Notes: a model not told the origin generated them from the sequence alone. DNA of 24,265 nucleotides from Clostridia bacterium BRH_c25 (GCA_001515955.1 LOES01000138.1:1-24265), one strand, 5' to 3'. Positions 6,697-15,373 are shown, counted from the stretch's first letter. Numbers and translations are program-made.

Positions 6697-7362
6697 TTAA
6701 ACATCCATTAATTTGAGATTTTCTGCTATTATAAGCTCTGCCTCAGTAGCACTTATTACCTCTTCGACTGTAGTCTCAGGTGCCAATTCAGTCAAAAGCA
6801 GTCCTTCAGGGGTTACCTTAATGACTCCCATATCTGTAACGATAAGGTCAACCTCTCCCTTAGCCGTCAAAGGAAGATTGCATTTTTTCAGTATCTTCGG
6901 ATTCCCTTTTGCCGTATGCTCCATGGCTATTATAACCTTCTTGGCCCCTGCCACCAAGTCCATAGCCCCACCCATTCCGGGAACCATCTTGCCGGGAATC
7001 ATCCAGTTGGCCAGATTTCCCTCCTGGTCCACCTGAAGAGCCCCAAGTACAGTTACGTCAAGGTGTCCACCTCTTATTATAGTAAAGGACATTGCGCTGT
7101 CGAAAAATGCGCCTCCGGGTACCACACTTGATGGCTGCCCCCCTGCGTTTACGATGTCAGCATCCTCATCACCCGGCTCAGGGGTTGGTCCCAGCCCTAC
7201 ATAACCATTTTCAGATTGAAGCAGTATATCAATCCCCTCCGGGATGTAATCAGCTACTAATGTAGGCATTCCAATGCCCAAATTGACCAGGTTCCCATCC
7301 TTCAGTTCTTTTGCAACTCTCTTGACAATGATTTCTCTTTTTCTATCCTTATCCTGGATCAC
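6697..7362 (-). CDS. ctfB: Short-chain acyl-CoA:acetoacetate CoA-transferase, beta subunit
   Basis: Catalytic beta subunit of a class I CoA-transferase that moves CoA between acetyl/butyryl-CoA-type donors and acetoacetate or a related acid. The 221 residues carry the catalytic glutamate E51 in the SENGYVGLG motif, with the usual GGAMDLV and ELAPE segments. GTG at 7362 follows AAGGAG at normal spacing. Its partner ctfA is upstream, but the two are separated by about 156 bp containing a repeat, unlike the few bases usual for these subunits. Exact substrate (AtoDA-, CtfAB- or Sco-type) cannot be told from sequence. The sigma-54 promoter upstream of ctfA fits the AtoDA pattern of control. Confidence 0.9.
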   Translation of the reverse strand: MIQDKDRKREIIVKRVAKELKDGNLVNLGIGMPTLVADYIPEGIDILLQSENGYVGLGPTPEPGDEDADIVNAGGQPSSVVPGGAFFDSAMSFTIIRGGHLDVTVLGALQVDQEGNLANWMIPGKMVPGMGGAMDLVAGAKKVIIAMEHTAKGNPKILKKCNLPLTAKGEVDLIVTDMGVIKVTPEGLLLTELAPETTVEEVISATEAELIIAENLKLMDV

Positions 7363-7410
7363 TCAATTCACTCCTTTACGTATTTACTCTTGGGTATGCG
7401 TTTTGGGTCA

Positions 7411-7503
7411 AGTCGCTAGTCTCTGGTCGCTAGTCTCTAGCTTTGAGAAAAGCCTTCGAAGCATTGCCCAAACCTAGCGACTAGTGTCTAGCATCTAGTG
7501 ACT
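7411..7503. repeat. Inverted 7-bp array element with TTCGAA core between ctfA and ctfB
   Basis: Left array of GTCNCTA words (7411-7440), core AGCCTTCGAAGC (7451-7462), right array CTAGCGA, CTAGTGT, CTAGCAT, CTAGTGA (7474-7501). The layout and core match the element at 1538-1645. Confidence 0.8.
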
Positions 7504-7504
7504 T

Positions 7505-7527
7505 ACGCAGTAGCGCAGCTACTGCGT
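7505..7527 (-). other. Perfect hairpin containing the ctfA stop codon
   Basis: ACGCAGTAGC, loop GCA, GCTACTGCGT: a perfect 10-bp stem. The stop codon TAG (7519-7521) lies inside the stem, which abuts the 7-bp element. No T-run follows on the minus strand. Confidence 0.65.
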
Positions 7528-8163
7528 AATTATGTCCACAAATATTGAAGGGGTCATTACGTCAGTGGCATCCAGCTCTCCCACTTCCACTATTTTCTCA
7601 GCTTCGACTATAACTACGTCTGCTGCTGTTGCTATCAGCGGGTTAAAATTCCTTGTAGCTTTGCTGTAATATACATTCCCTTTTTTATCTACAATACTGC
7701 CCCTTAGAAGGGCTATATCCGCCTTGAGAGGAAGCTCCAGAAGATATTCCTTTCCATCAACAGTTATTTTTTGCTTGCCTTCTTCCACCACTGTACCGAC
7801 ACCTGTATGGGTAAGTATTCCTCCAAGCCCTGCTCCTGCGGCCCTTACCCTCTCTGCAAGAGTCCCCTGAGGCACCAATTCCACCTCCAGCTCACCTGCA
7901 TTCATCTGCCTGCCTGTCTCAGGATTGGTTCCTACATGAGATACTATTACCTTGCTTACTGCCCTGCTTACTACCCACTTGCCAACTCCCTTGTCGGTAA
8001 AGGCCGTATCATTGCAAATGAGTGTAAGGTTCTTTATGCCCTTGGCAACAACAGCATCGACAAGTTTTTCAGGGGTCCCTGTGCCCATAAACCCTCCAAC
8101 GGCCACAGTCATACCGTCCTTTATGTAGCTTGCTGCTTCATCAATTGTCTTTATTTTGTTCAC
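7519..8163 (-). CDS. ctfA: Short-chain acyl-CoA:acetoacetate CoA-transferase, alpha subunit
   Basis: Alpha subunit of the heteromeric class I CoA-transferase completed by ctfB. The 214 residues contain the family's glycine-rich CoA-site motif GGFMGTGTP (23-31) near the N-terminus and the conserved GTLAERVRAAGAGLGG segment in the middle. GTG at 8163 follows a GGAGGTGG ribosome site. Transcription is predicted from a sigma-54 promoter about 100 bases upstream, suggesting activation by a sigma-54 enhancer-binding protein in response to a short-chain acid. No acetoacetate decarboxylase or thiolase gene is adjacent, so an acetone pathway is not implied. Confidence 0.9.
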   Translation of the reverse strand: MNKIKTIDEAASYIKDGMTVAVGGFMGTGTPEKLVDAVVAKGIKNLTLICNDTAFTDKGVGKWVVSRAVSKVIVSHVGTNPETGRQMNAGELEVELVPQGTLAERVRAAGAGLGGILTHTGVGTVVEEGKQKITVDGKEYLLELPLKADIALLRGSIVDKKGNVYYSKATRNFNPLIATAADVVIVEAEKIVEVGELDATDVMTPSIFVDIITQ

Positions 8164-8264
8164 AACTCCACCTCCAAAATATTAAAAATGAAACATGACT
8201 TTCTAAATATTACTGCTGCATATATGAGTAACAGATTTTGTGCAGACTTTGTTAATCATTTAAT

Positions 8265-8282
8265 ATGCAAGTAATATGCCAA
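8265..8282 (-). promoter_or_regulatory. Sigma-54 (-24/-12) promoter of ctfA-ctfB
   Basis: The minus strand reads TTGGCATATTACTTGCAT. The invariant GG and GC dinucleotides are exactly 12 bases apart, and TTGGCA and TTGCA match the RpoN consensus TTGGCACGNNNNTTGCW. The predicted transcription start near 8255 leaves a leader of about 90 bases before the ctfA GTG. Confidence 0.75.
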
Positions 8283-8359
8283 CTACAGCATAGATTAGAA
8301 TTTGATAGACAAAGGTCCTTTTCCCAATGAAAACTTTAATTTTCCTTATGAGTTTTTAA

Positions 8360-8372
8360 TGGAATTATTCCA
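8360..8372. promoter_or_regulatory. Candidate enhancer site upstream of the sigma-54 promoter
   Basis: TGGAATTATTCCA is a perfect 13-base palindrome about 100 bases upstream of the predicted start, the usual distance for a sigma-54 activator binding site. The role is inferred from position only. Confidence 0.4.
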
Positions 8373-8470
8373 GTTATAGCCTAAATTTCGGCGTCACATA
8401 TTCTGATACCGAAGGCACTTAAGTATACATTCAGGTAGTGACTCAGGAAGAACTGTGCAATTTCAGGCAA

Positions 8471-8497
8471 TGCCGAAAATCCGCCGATTATTCGGCA
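8471..8497 (-). other. Inverted repeat just after the wecB stop
   Basis: TGCCGAA and TTCGGCA separated by 13 bases, six bases past the stop codon. It could form a 3'-end hairpin but lacks a following T-run, so intrinsic termination is doubtful. Confidence 0.4.
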
Positions 8498-8503
8498 CAA
8501 GGT

Positions 8504-9667
8504 TCACTTTGAAAGCTCGCAGTGAGGCCGGAAATTCTCCGGTCTGGTCTTGGTCACTCCGAAATGAAACAAGAGGCTTTCAATTATCCTGGCTGATGCA
8601 TGGCCATCACCGTATGGATTGACTGCATTAGCCATTCTTAGATACTCCTTCTCATCATTAAGTAAAGTCTCTGCAAGTTCAAGAATGTCCTTCTCATTAA
8701 CTCCCGCAAGCTTCAGGGTTCCAAACTCGATGGCTTCCGGTCTTTCAGTCTCAGTCCTGAGCACCAGCACCGGCTTGCCTAGGGAAGGAGCCTCCTCCTG
8801 GAGACCGCCTGAATCCGTCAGCACCATATGGCACTTGGCCATGAGATTGTGCATTTCTGCTACATCCAGGGGATCCAGAAGATGTACTCCCGGCATATTG
8901 TCCAATATACCAAAAACAGTCTCTCTTACTTCAGGATTCTTATGTACGGCATATACTATTTCAACATCTTCATAGGTTTCTGCTATTGTCTTCAGTGCCC
9001 TGCAAATATTCTCCAATGGCTCACCCAGGTTCTCCCGCCTGTGGGCTGTCACCATTATAACTCTCTTACTGTCATAATCAAGCTTTCTCAATTCTTCCGT
9101 ATAAAACGTGAAGTCCTTCTTTACTGTAGTTATTAATGCATCTATGGCAGTATTGCCTGTTATATATATGCTCTCTTCCTTAACGCCTTCTCTCAGGAGA
9201 TTCGCCTTTGAGGTGGACGTTGGTGAGAAATGTATATCCGACATTGCTCCGGTAAGCTTCCTGTTAATTTCCTCCGGGTAAGGAGAATATTTGTTGAAGG
9301 TCCTCAAGCCTGCTTCCACATGGCCGATCTGTACCTTATTATAGAAGGCAGCCAAGGAACCTACAAAGGTCGTAGTTGTATCGCCGTGTACTAATATAAT
9401 ATCAGGACGCAGTTCTTTGATTATCTTCTCAAGTCCCGAAAGTGCATTTATGGTTATATCTGAAAGGGTCTGCCTGTCCTTCATTATATCCAGATCAAAG
9501 TCAGGCTTTATACCAAATATTTCCAGCACTTGATCAAGCATGTCCCTATGCTGCGCAGTCACGCATACATGAGAATCAAACCGCCTGTCCGCCTTTAATG
9601 CCTTTACAAGAGGTGCCATCTTTATCGCCTCAGGCCTTGTTCCGAATATCGATAATACCTTTATCAA
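8504..9667 (-). CDS. wecB: UDP-N-acetylglucosamine 2-epimerase (non-hydrolysing)
   Basis: Interconverts UDP-GlcNAc and UDP-ManNAc in the cytoplasm, supplying ManNAc for teichoic-acid linkage units or other surface polymers. At 387 residues it is slightly longer than the usual 370-380. Family residues are present: RPEAIKMAPL at the N-terminus, D96 (HGDTTT), E118 (VEAGLRT), E132/R136 (PEEINR), H209 in AHRREN, and TDSGGLQEEAP. TTG at 9667 follows AAGGAG; no nearer ATG fits. It follows tagO, which makes lipid-linked GlcNAc, so the two probably serve the same wall polymer. The C-terminal 15-20 residues past LLFHFG look like a lineage-specific tail. Confidence 0.93.
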   Translation of the reverse strand: MIKVLSIFGTRPEAIKMAPLVKALKADRRFDSHVCVTAQHRDMLDQVLEIFGIKPDFDLDIMKDRQTLSDITINALSGLEKIIKELRPDIILVHGDTTTTFVGSLAAFYNKVQIGHVEAGLRTFNKYSPYPEEINRKLTGAMSDIHFSPTSTSKANLLREGVKEESIYITGNTAIDALITTVKKDFTFYTEELRKLDYDSKRVIMVTAHRRENLGEPLENICRALKTIAETYEDVEIVYAVHKNPEVRETVFGILDNMPGVHLLDPLDVAEMHNLMAKCHMVLTDSGGLQEEAPSLGKPVLVLRTETERPEAIEFGTLKLAGVNEKDILELAETLLNDEKEYLRMANAVNPYGDGHASARIIESLLFHFGVTKTRPENFRPHCELSK

Positions 9668-9693
9668 AACCTCAACTCCTTACTTATAAATAA

Positions 9694-9725
9694 AGGTGAG
9701 AATATTATAATACTTACTCTCACCT
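9694..9725 (-). promoter_or_regulatory. Inverted repeat around a TATAAT box upstream of wecB
   Basis: AGGTGAGA (9694-9701) and TCTCACCT (9718-9725) flank TATTATAATAC, which reads as a -10 hexamer on the minus strand. It could be an operator around a wecB promoter, but I found no good -35 at the right distance. Confidence 0.4.
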
Positions 9726-9760
9726 ACTATTCTGAATACTAGTATAAAAATGTGTTTTTA

Positions 9761-9795
9761 GTCGCTAGACGCTAGTCTCTAGTGACTCGTGACTG
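9761..9795. repeat. Five perfect 7-bp repeats between tagO and wecB
   Basis: GTCGCTA, GACGCTA, GTCTCTA, GTGACTC, GTGACTG in strict 7-bp phase. The last two are the complementary (right-array) type, so this is an inverted array with the core missing. Confidence 0.75.
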
Positions 9796-9820
9796 AGAAA
9801 TGTGATAACATCACATTTCT
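9796..9820 (-). other. Perfect hairpin containing the tagO stop codon
   Basis: AGAAATGTGAT, loop AAC, ATCACATTTCT: a perfect 11-bp stem with the TGA stop (9811-9813) inside it, abutting the 7-bp array. There is no minus-strand T-run. Confidence 0.6.
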
Positions 9821-10860
9821 TTATTGCTTTCCTGAGTCGTCTTTATTAGACCTAAGTATTTTGCCCCCATAGAGGCCAAGAGAAAAACCGCAAATACCAG
9901 TATGAATGCTGCCTTCAAAGTCACCTCTACCAATGCAACGGCACTGAAGCCCAATACAGCACTTATACTGTAAAGAGTAAGCACTGCCTGTTTCTGACTC
10001 ATCCCTGCATCCAAAAGCTTATGGTGCAGATGTCCCTTGTCTGCCTCCATCATAGGCTTTCCACTTAATGTTCTGCGTATCATTGCAAATAGTGTATCGA
10101 ATATCGGCAGTCCGATTGCGAAAATCGGTACCAGGATTGACAATGCAGCAGCTCCCTTCAAGACACCTATTACAGAAATCACAGAAAGCATGTAGCCAAG
10201 GAATAAAGCCCCGGTATCTCCCATGAATATCTTTGCAGGATTGAAGTTATACGGCAGAAAACCCAAGGTTGAAGCTGCCAGTAAAGCTGCCAGAATTGCT
10301 GCAAAAGGCTGCCCGGTATTTAGTGCCGCTACAAACAAGGTGGCTGCTGATATTGTAGATATTCCTGCAGCCAGACCATCCAATCCATCTACAAGATTAA
10401 TGGCATTAGTTACTCCGACTATCCAAAAAAGAGTAAGGGGGTATGCCCATATTCCAAATTCGATATACTCTTCTCCGAGTATAAAGTATAACGGATTGCT
10501 GACACGAGGTATAACCACTCCGCTGCGTATAACAATTATGGCAGCTATCACCTGCACAACAAATTTGAACTTTGCCGGAAGAGGCTTTATATCGTCAAAG
10601 AAACCCAAAGTAACGATTATAGCCGCACCAATAAGTACTCCAAACATTTTGGAGTCTATATCAATCAAATACAATAATCCTGCCATGAAGCCCAGAAAAA
10701 TCGCAAGTCCTCCCAATCTCGGGATAGGAACCTTATGCACTCTTCTGTCGTCCCCAGGTACATCTATAGCACCCACAAGCTTTGCCAGCCTGATCATAAG
10801 AGGCGTAGCCACATAAGCAACAGATGCAGCTAATATGAATGCTATAATGCTTCTAGTCAT
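9811..10860 (-). CDS. tagO: Undecaprenyl-phosphate N-acetylglucosamine-1-phosphate transferase
   Basis: Polytopic membrane enzyme of the WecA/TagO/MraY family that starts wall-polymer synthesis by putting GlcNAc-1-phosphate on undecaprenyl phosphate. The 349 residues contain about ten hydrophobic helices and the family motifs DDRRVHKVPIPRLGG, VDGLDGLAAG, NFNPAKIFMGDTG and the WecA-type histidine motif KGHLHHKLLDAG, which separates it from MraY. ATG at 10860 is preceded by GGGAGTGA; an upstream in-frame ATG would add 28 unlikely residues. Pairing with wecB supports teichoic-acid linkage or a related polymer as the product. The gap to comEB holds a palindromic repeat, so co-transcription with the upp operon is uncertain. 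Confidence 0.93.
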   Translation of the reverse strand: MTRSIIAFILAASVAYVATPLMIRLAKLVGAIDVPGDDRRVHKVPIPRLGGLAIFLGFMAGLLYLIDIDSKMFGVLIGAAIIVTLGFFDDIKPLPAKFKFVVQVIAAIIVIRSGVVIPRVSNPLYFILGEEYIEFGIWAYPLTLFWIVGVTNAINLVDGLDGLAAGISTISAATLFVAALNTGQPFAAILAALLAASTLGFLPYNFNPAKIFMGDTGALFLGYMLSVISVIGVLKGAAALSILVPIFAIGLPIFDTLFAMIRRTLSGKPMMEADKGHLHHKLLDAGMSQKQAVLTLYSISAVLGFSAVALVEVTLKAAFILVFAVFLLASMGAKYLGLIKTTQESNKEM

Positions 10861-11030
10861 TTTATCACTCCCAAGTACTATTATTTCTTCTGTAATTTTC
10901 ATCCATTCAATAAATATTCTACTGCAAGGAAAATTTATTGTCAATTCACTATTTTCAATGCTTCTAATATATTTTTCCCCAATGTATTAAAAATAAAACA
11001 CAATAAAAAATCAAATAAATTTATTGTGTA

Positions 11031-11084
11031 TGTCATCCTGAACGTAGTGAAGGATCTAAGATTCTTCGCAAGCTCAGAATGACA
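11031..11084. repeat. Short-form TGTCATTCTGA palindromic repeat
   Basis: A 54-base near-palindrome. Arms TGTCATCCTGAACGTAGTG... and ...GCAAGCTCAGAATGACA meet at ATCTAAGAT with almost no loop. It is the cleanest complete copy in the window and serves as the reference for the family. Confidence 0.8.
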
Positions 11085-11090
11085 CTATCG

Positions 11091-11118
11091 CTCCGTACCC
11101 CGAAACCTAATACCCCAT
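11091..11118. repeat. Degenerate 7-bp array overlapping the comEB stop codon
   Basis: CTCCGTA, CCCCGAA, ACCTAAT, ACCCCAT in 7-bp phase, starting seven bases after the palindromic repeat. The comEB stop codon (11107-11109) and last two codons lie inside it. Confidence 0.5.
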
Positions 11119-11595
11119 AAGCTCACTTAAAGAATCATCATCCTCAACCCATTTACTTACCACAATAGCCCTGTATTTATCAAAAGAATCTCTGATAATA
11201 ACTCTATCTATACCTGCATTTAGTATTAGCCTTTTACACATTGCGCAAGAATTTGAATTTGTAATATAAATACCTGATTCCATTTCTTTTCCCACCAGGT
11301 ATAATGTAGCTCCTATCATATCTCTTCTGCTTGCTGATATTATACAATTAGCCTCAGCATGTACACTTCTGCATTTCTCATAATTCTGTCCCCTGGGTAT
11401 ATTTAATTTTTGCCTGATGCAATAGCCCAAATCGCTGCAATTCATTCTGCCTCTTGGTGCTCCACTATAGCCGGTAGATATTATTTCATCGTTTTTCACT
11501 ATAATAGCTCCGTAATTCCTTCTAAGGCAGGTTCCTCTCTCCAATACAGTTTCTGCAATGTCCAGATAGTAATTGTATTTATCTCTCCTATCCAC
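11107..11595 (-). CDS. comEB: Deoxycytidylate (dCMP) deaminase family protein
   Basis: Zinc-dependent deaminase expected to convert dCMP to dUMP for thymidylate synthesis. With GTG at 11595, eight bases after AAAGGGG, it has 162 residues; another GTG three codons earlier has no spacing to a ribosome site. Zinc ligands are visible: H79 with catalytic E81 in VHAEANC, and C117/C120 in SNSCAMCKR. The residue before the first cysteine is Ser rather than the common Pro, a mild deviation. The MNCSDLGYC region fits the extra zinc loop of dCMP deaminases. It follows upp by about 36 bases, forming a pyrimidine pair. The last residues, MGY, are encoded in a repeat. Confidence 0.87.
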   Translation of the reverse strand: MDRRDKYNYYLDIAETVLERGTCLRRNYGAIIVKNDEIISTGYSGAPRGRMNCSDLGYCIRQKLNIPRGQNYEKCRSVHAEANCIISASRRDMIGATLYLVGKEMESGIYITNSNSCAMCKRLILNAGIDRVIIRDSFDKYRAIVVSKWVEDDDSLSELMGY

Positions 11596-11631
11596 ACCTT
11601 TCACCCCTTTACTGCTATTACCGTATTTTTT

Positions 11632-12728
<1,097 letters not shown>

Positions 12729-12729
12729 A

Positions 12730-13200
12730 TTAGTCTTCTCCTTCCTCTTTAAGCTTTTTTACCAGCAGTTCAATATACTTGCTGATTTCATCACGGCAAT
12801 TTATGTATATATCAAGGTCCCCTCCAAAGGGATCGTAAATATCTGCTTTACCTGCAGCTTCACAGTACTCCGTCAGAGTATATGTCTTGAAAGCCGCATC
12901 AGGTCTGAGCTGCAGCAGGTGCAGCTTATGAGAAGCGGTCATTGTAAGTATAAGATCTGCACTGTCAATTGAGGCATTGTCCACACAGCTTGAGTAATGC
13001 CGGGATAAATCAATACCTGCGTCACAGAGAGCCTGTACAGCGTTATGGGAGGCAGGCATTCCGGGATAAGCTGAAGTTCCTGCAGAGCTTATTGCAAACT
13101 TCCCTGCCAAGCCTTCCTTATCCAGCAAATGTCTCAAAAGTGCTTCAGCCATGCTGCTTCTGCATGTATTCCCAGTACAAACGAACAATATCCTTTTCAT
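12730..13200 (-). CDS. ywlE: YwlE-type low-molecular-weight phosphatase, probably protein-arginine phosphatase
   Basis: Low-molecular-weight tyrosine-phosphatase fold. The P-loop CTGNTCRS (8-15) has Thr at position 12, which corresponds to the Thr known to give B. subtilis YwlE specificity for phospho-arginine; tyrosine phosphatases usually have Ile there. The general acid lies in DIYDPFGGD (about 120-128). The 156-residue length fits. ATG follows GAGGTG. It is two bases from ywlC and one base from rpiB, in a compact operon with the same order as Bacillus. Arginine phosphorylation by McsB marks proteins for ClpCP; no mcsB is in this window. Confidence 0.9.
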   Translation of the reverse strand: MKRILFVCTGNTCRSSMAEALLRHLLDKEGLAGKFAISSAGTSAYPGMPASHNAVQALCDAGIDLSRHYSSCVDNASIDSADLILTMTASHKLHLLQLRPDAAFKTYTLTEYCEAAGKADIYDPFGGDLDIYINCRDEISKYIELLVKKLKEEGED

Positions 13201-13202
13201 AC

Positions 13203-14249
13203 CTACACCTCAATAATATTGAAGCCGGCCGCTTTATTCATCCTGTTCATTACAGCCATGCCCATATGCTTTTCATCCAAAGCTTCTGCGAATATTATAT
13301 CTACTCCCATCTTGTCAAACTCCCTCAGCTTCTCAAAGACATTAGACGCAATAACGTCTGCTTTTGTTCTGCTTCCGAGAGAAAGCACTCTGCAGTTCTC
13401 ATAATAGCTCTCTGTTTCATCAGAGGCCAGCACTCCCACCTTCAGACCCTTGCCTGCATTTTCGCCGGCCAGCTCCTGTATTTTCTTCTTAATACTCTCC
13501 AATTCCCCTTTGACAATAATCATATCAGCCTCGGGGGCATAATGGGTGTATTTCATGCCCGGAGCCTTGGGTACTCCTGACCCTCCGATACTTCCACGGT
13601 CAAGCCCCACTGATCCCAGTATGCTCTCCAGCTCTTCCACAGTCACACCTCCGGGTCTCAATACCACAGGAATATCTCCCGAAAGGTCCAGAACCGTTGA
13701 TTCTACCCCTATCCGACTTTTGCTGCCGCATAATATCATATCCACCCTGCCCTGCATATCGTCAATAGCATGCTCAGGCAGTGTAGGACTCGGTTTGCCG
13801 GAGATATTGGCACTGGGTGCTGCTATGGGCAGCTCGCTTCTGTTAATAAGCTCCAAAGCAATTCTATTATCAGGCATCCTTACTGCAACAGTATTCAAGC
13901 CGGCAGTCACTTCATAGGGTACCTTCCCGGACTTTTTAAAAATAAGAGTAAGAGGGCCGGGCCAGTATTTCTCAATTAGAAGCTTTGCTGCCTCACTTAG
14001 AGGACTCCCGATAAGATACAGAAGCATATTCATAGATGAAATATGTACAATCAGAGGATTGTCACTGGGTCTTCCTTTGGCAGCGAATATCCCTTTGACA
14101 GCTTCTCCGGATAAGGCATTGGCTCCCAGTCCGTATACTGTTTCAGTGGGAAATATCACAGTGCCGTTGCTCCTTATTATTTCTGCAGCCCTATCTATTA
14201 TATCAGAATCAATACTTCTTTCGTCCAGAAAAAAAACCTCTGTATCCAA
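13203..14249 (-). CDS. ywlC: L-threonylcarbamoyladenylate synthase (Sua5/YwlC)
   Basis: Makes threonylcarbamoyl-AMP from threonine, bicarbonate and ATP for the t6A37 modification of ANN-decoding tRNAs. The 348 residues are the long, two-domain Sua5 form: an N-terminal YrdC domain (about 1-205, with GTVIFPTETVYGLGANA, KGRPSDNPLIVHI and APSANISGKPSPT) and, after the PGMKYTHYAP linker motif, a C-terminal Sua5 domain. TTG at 14249 follows GGAGGAG at normal spacing. It heads the ywlE-rpiB-upp-comEB run. A promoter must lie in 14250-14340, where I saw no clear hexamers. Confidence 0.95.
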   Translation of the reverse strand: MDTEVFFLDERSIDSDIIDRAAEIIRSNGTVIFPTETVYGLGANALSGEAVKGIFAAKGRPSDNPLIVHISSMNMLLYLIGSPLSEAAKLLIEKYWPGPLTLIFKKSGKVPYEVTAGLNTVAVRMPDNRIALELINRSELPIAAPSANISGKPSPTLPEHAIDDMQGRVDMILCGSKSRIGVESTVLDLSGDIPVVLRPGGVTVEELESILGSVGLDRGSIGGSGVPKAPGMKYTHYAPEADMIIVKGELESIKKKIQELAGENAGKGLKVGVLASDETESYYENCRVLSLGSRTKADVIASNVFEKLREFDKMGVDIIFAEALDEKHMGMAVMNRMNKAAGFNIIEV

Positions 14250-14355
14250 AATGACTCCTCCGAAAAAACAACTGTTATAGTTATTATGATATTATTAGTC
14301 ACATTATTAGTGTTTAGTCTCAAATATATTATGATGTTATCCTGAACAGAGTGTA

Positions 14356-14416
14356 TGTCATTCTGAACGTAGTGAAGAATCTAAGATCCTTCGGTCGTTC
14401 CTCCCTCAGGATGACA
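14356..14416. repeat. TGTCATTCTGA palindromic repeat, third variant
   Basis: Left arm TGTCATTCTGAACGTAGTG, right arm ending CCCTCAGGATGACA, with the right arm extended by several bases relative to the copy at 11031. The right half matches the copy at 1-47. Confidence 0.8.
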
Positions 14417-14484
14417 CTGCAAACACCAGTGGCATTCATAACAATGACAATGACAATGTCAAAACGTTGAAACCTTCTTCATAT

Positions 14485-14533
14485 CCCATCCGTGTACTCC
14501 GTGGATTTCCGTGTGTTCAGTGTTACCCGTTCT
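14485..14533. repeat. CACGGA-type tandem repeat, third copy
   Basis: CCGTG words at 9-10 base spacing, ending GTGTTACCCGTTCT. The reverse complement is nearly the same as 3185-3230, including AACACACGGAAATCCACGGA. Confidence 0.75.
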
Positions 14534-14635
14534 CCGGAACCCCGCACCTGCGCAACATGCATAAAAAACTGTGCTAATATGCTCAAATACATAATAACAC
14601 AGCAAAATATCATATACAACTTTCATAATATCTGT

Positions 14636-15373
14636 TTAGAGGCTGGTTGAAATAATAATTCCACATATTATTCCTATTATCATACCAATGGTAGAAATTC
14701 TTCCCTTATAAATATTATGAGTCTTTGGTATCAGCTCCCCGCAGGTTATATACAGCATAGCTCCTCCTGCAAAGCTCAGGCACAGGCAGATGAAGGTGTG
14801 GGATATTTCACCCAGCATTTCTCCTACAAAGGCTCCAAGCCCCATAGGTATCCCCGCAAGTACTGTATAAAGCAATATCTTCAGTCTGCTTATGCCGCCG
14901 ATTTTTAAAGGTGCTGCCATAGCGATTCCCTCCGGCATATCATGAAGTCCTATTACAATCGCAAGCCCCAAGCCTAAATAATCACTGGCAGCAAATCCGG
15001 AGCCCACTGCAAGTCCCTCAGGGAAATTATGTATGGCAATTCCAATCCCCAAAAGTATTCCGCTTCTTACAAAATCAAAGTCTTCACTGTATTTCTGGCT
15101 TATCCTTTCAGGTATGAACTGTTCTACCGTAAGTATCATTCCCACTCCAAGCACAATACCCACAAGGCTTAAGAAAACGCCCCCCATTCCAAAGGCTTCG
15201 GGAAGCAGATCAAAGCACACTACCGATATCATAATTCCACTTGTGAATCCAAGAAGAACGGCCATAAACCTTTTCGTAGGATTTCCAAGAAACAATGTTA
15301 TTAGCCCACCCAAACCGGTACCTATCATTCCGCATAAAAAACCTATACAAGTTACAGCAAACAGTCTGCTCAC
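14636..15373 (-). CDS. ZIP-family divalent metal transporter
   Basis: Polytopic membrane protein of the ZIP family, likely moving zinc, iron or another divalent cation into the cytoplasm. The 245 residues have about eight hydrophobic segments and the two metal-binding motifs on transmembrane helices 4 and 5, HNFPEG (115-120) and HDMPEG (144-149), which define the family. The long histidine-rich loop of many eukaryotic ZIPs is absent, as in ZupT/GufA-type bacterial members. GTG at 15373 follows GGGGGCAATGAA. It lies about 95 bases downstream of the P-II-like gene, in the same direction. The metal cannot be told from sequence. Confidence 0.9.
   Translation of the reverse strand: MSRLFAVTCIGFLCGMIGTGLGGLITLFLGNPTKRFMAVLLGFTSGIMISVVCFDLLPEAFGMGGVFLSLVGIVLGVGMILTVEQFIPERISQKYSEDFDFVRSGILLGIGIAIHNFPEGLAVGSGFAASDYLGLGLAIVIGLHDMPEGIAMAAPLKIGGISRLKILLYTVLAGIPMGLGAFVGEMLGEISHTFICLCLSFAGGAMLYITCGELIPKTHNIYKGRISTIGMIIGIICGIIISTSL

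Larger units (their letters stand above)
8164..8503. other. Gene-free 340 bp between wecB and ctfA
   Basis: Contains the sigma-54 promoter (8265-8282), a palindromic candidate activator site (8360-8372) and an inverted repeat after wecB (8471-8497). I saw none of the dispersed repeats here, unlike most other large gaps. Confidence 0.65.
14250..14635. other. Gene-free 386 bp between the ZIP gene and ywlC
   Basis: Contains degenerate AGTCAC/AGTCTC words (about 14296-14321), a partial palindrome arm (about 14334-14353), a complete palindromic repeat (14356-14416), the CATAACAATGACAATG segment also found near 70, and a CACGGA-type repeat (14485-14533). No terminator for the ZIP gene was obvious and no coding potential was seen. 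Confidence 0.65.

Noticed and set aside
10223..10816. Plus-strand open frame opposite tagO
   Set aside because: Antisense shadow of a membrane protein gene; no recognisable motif or ribosome site.
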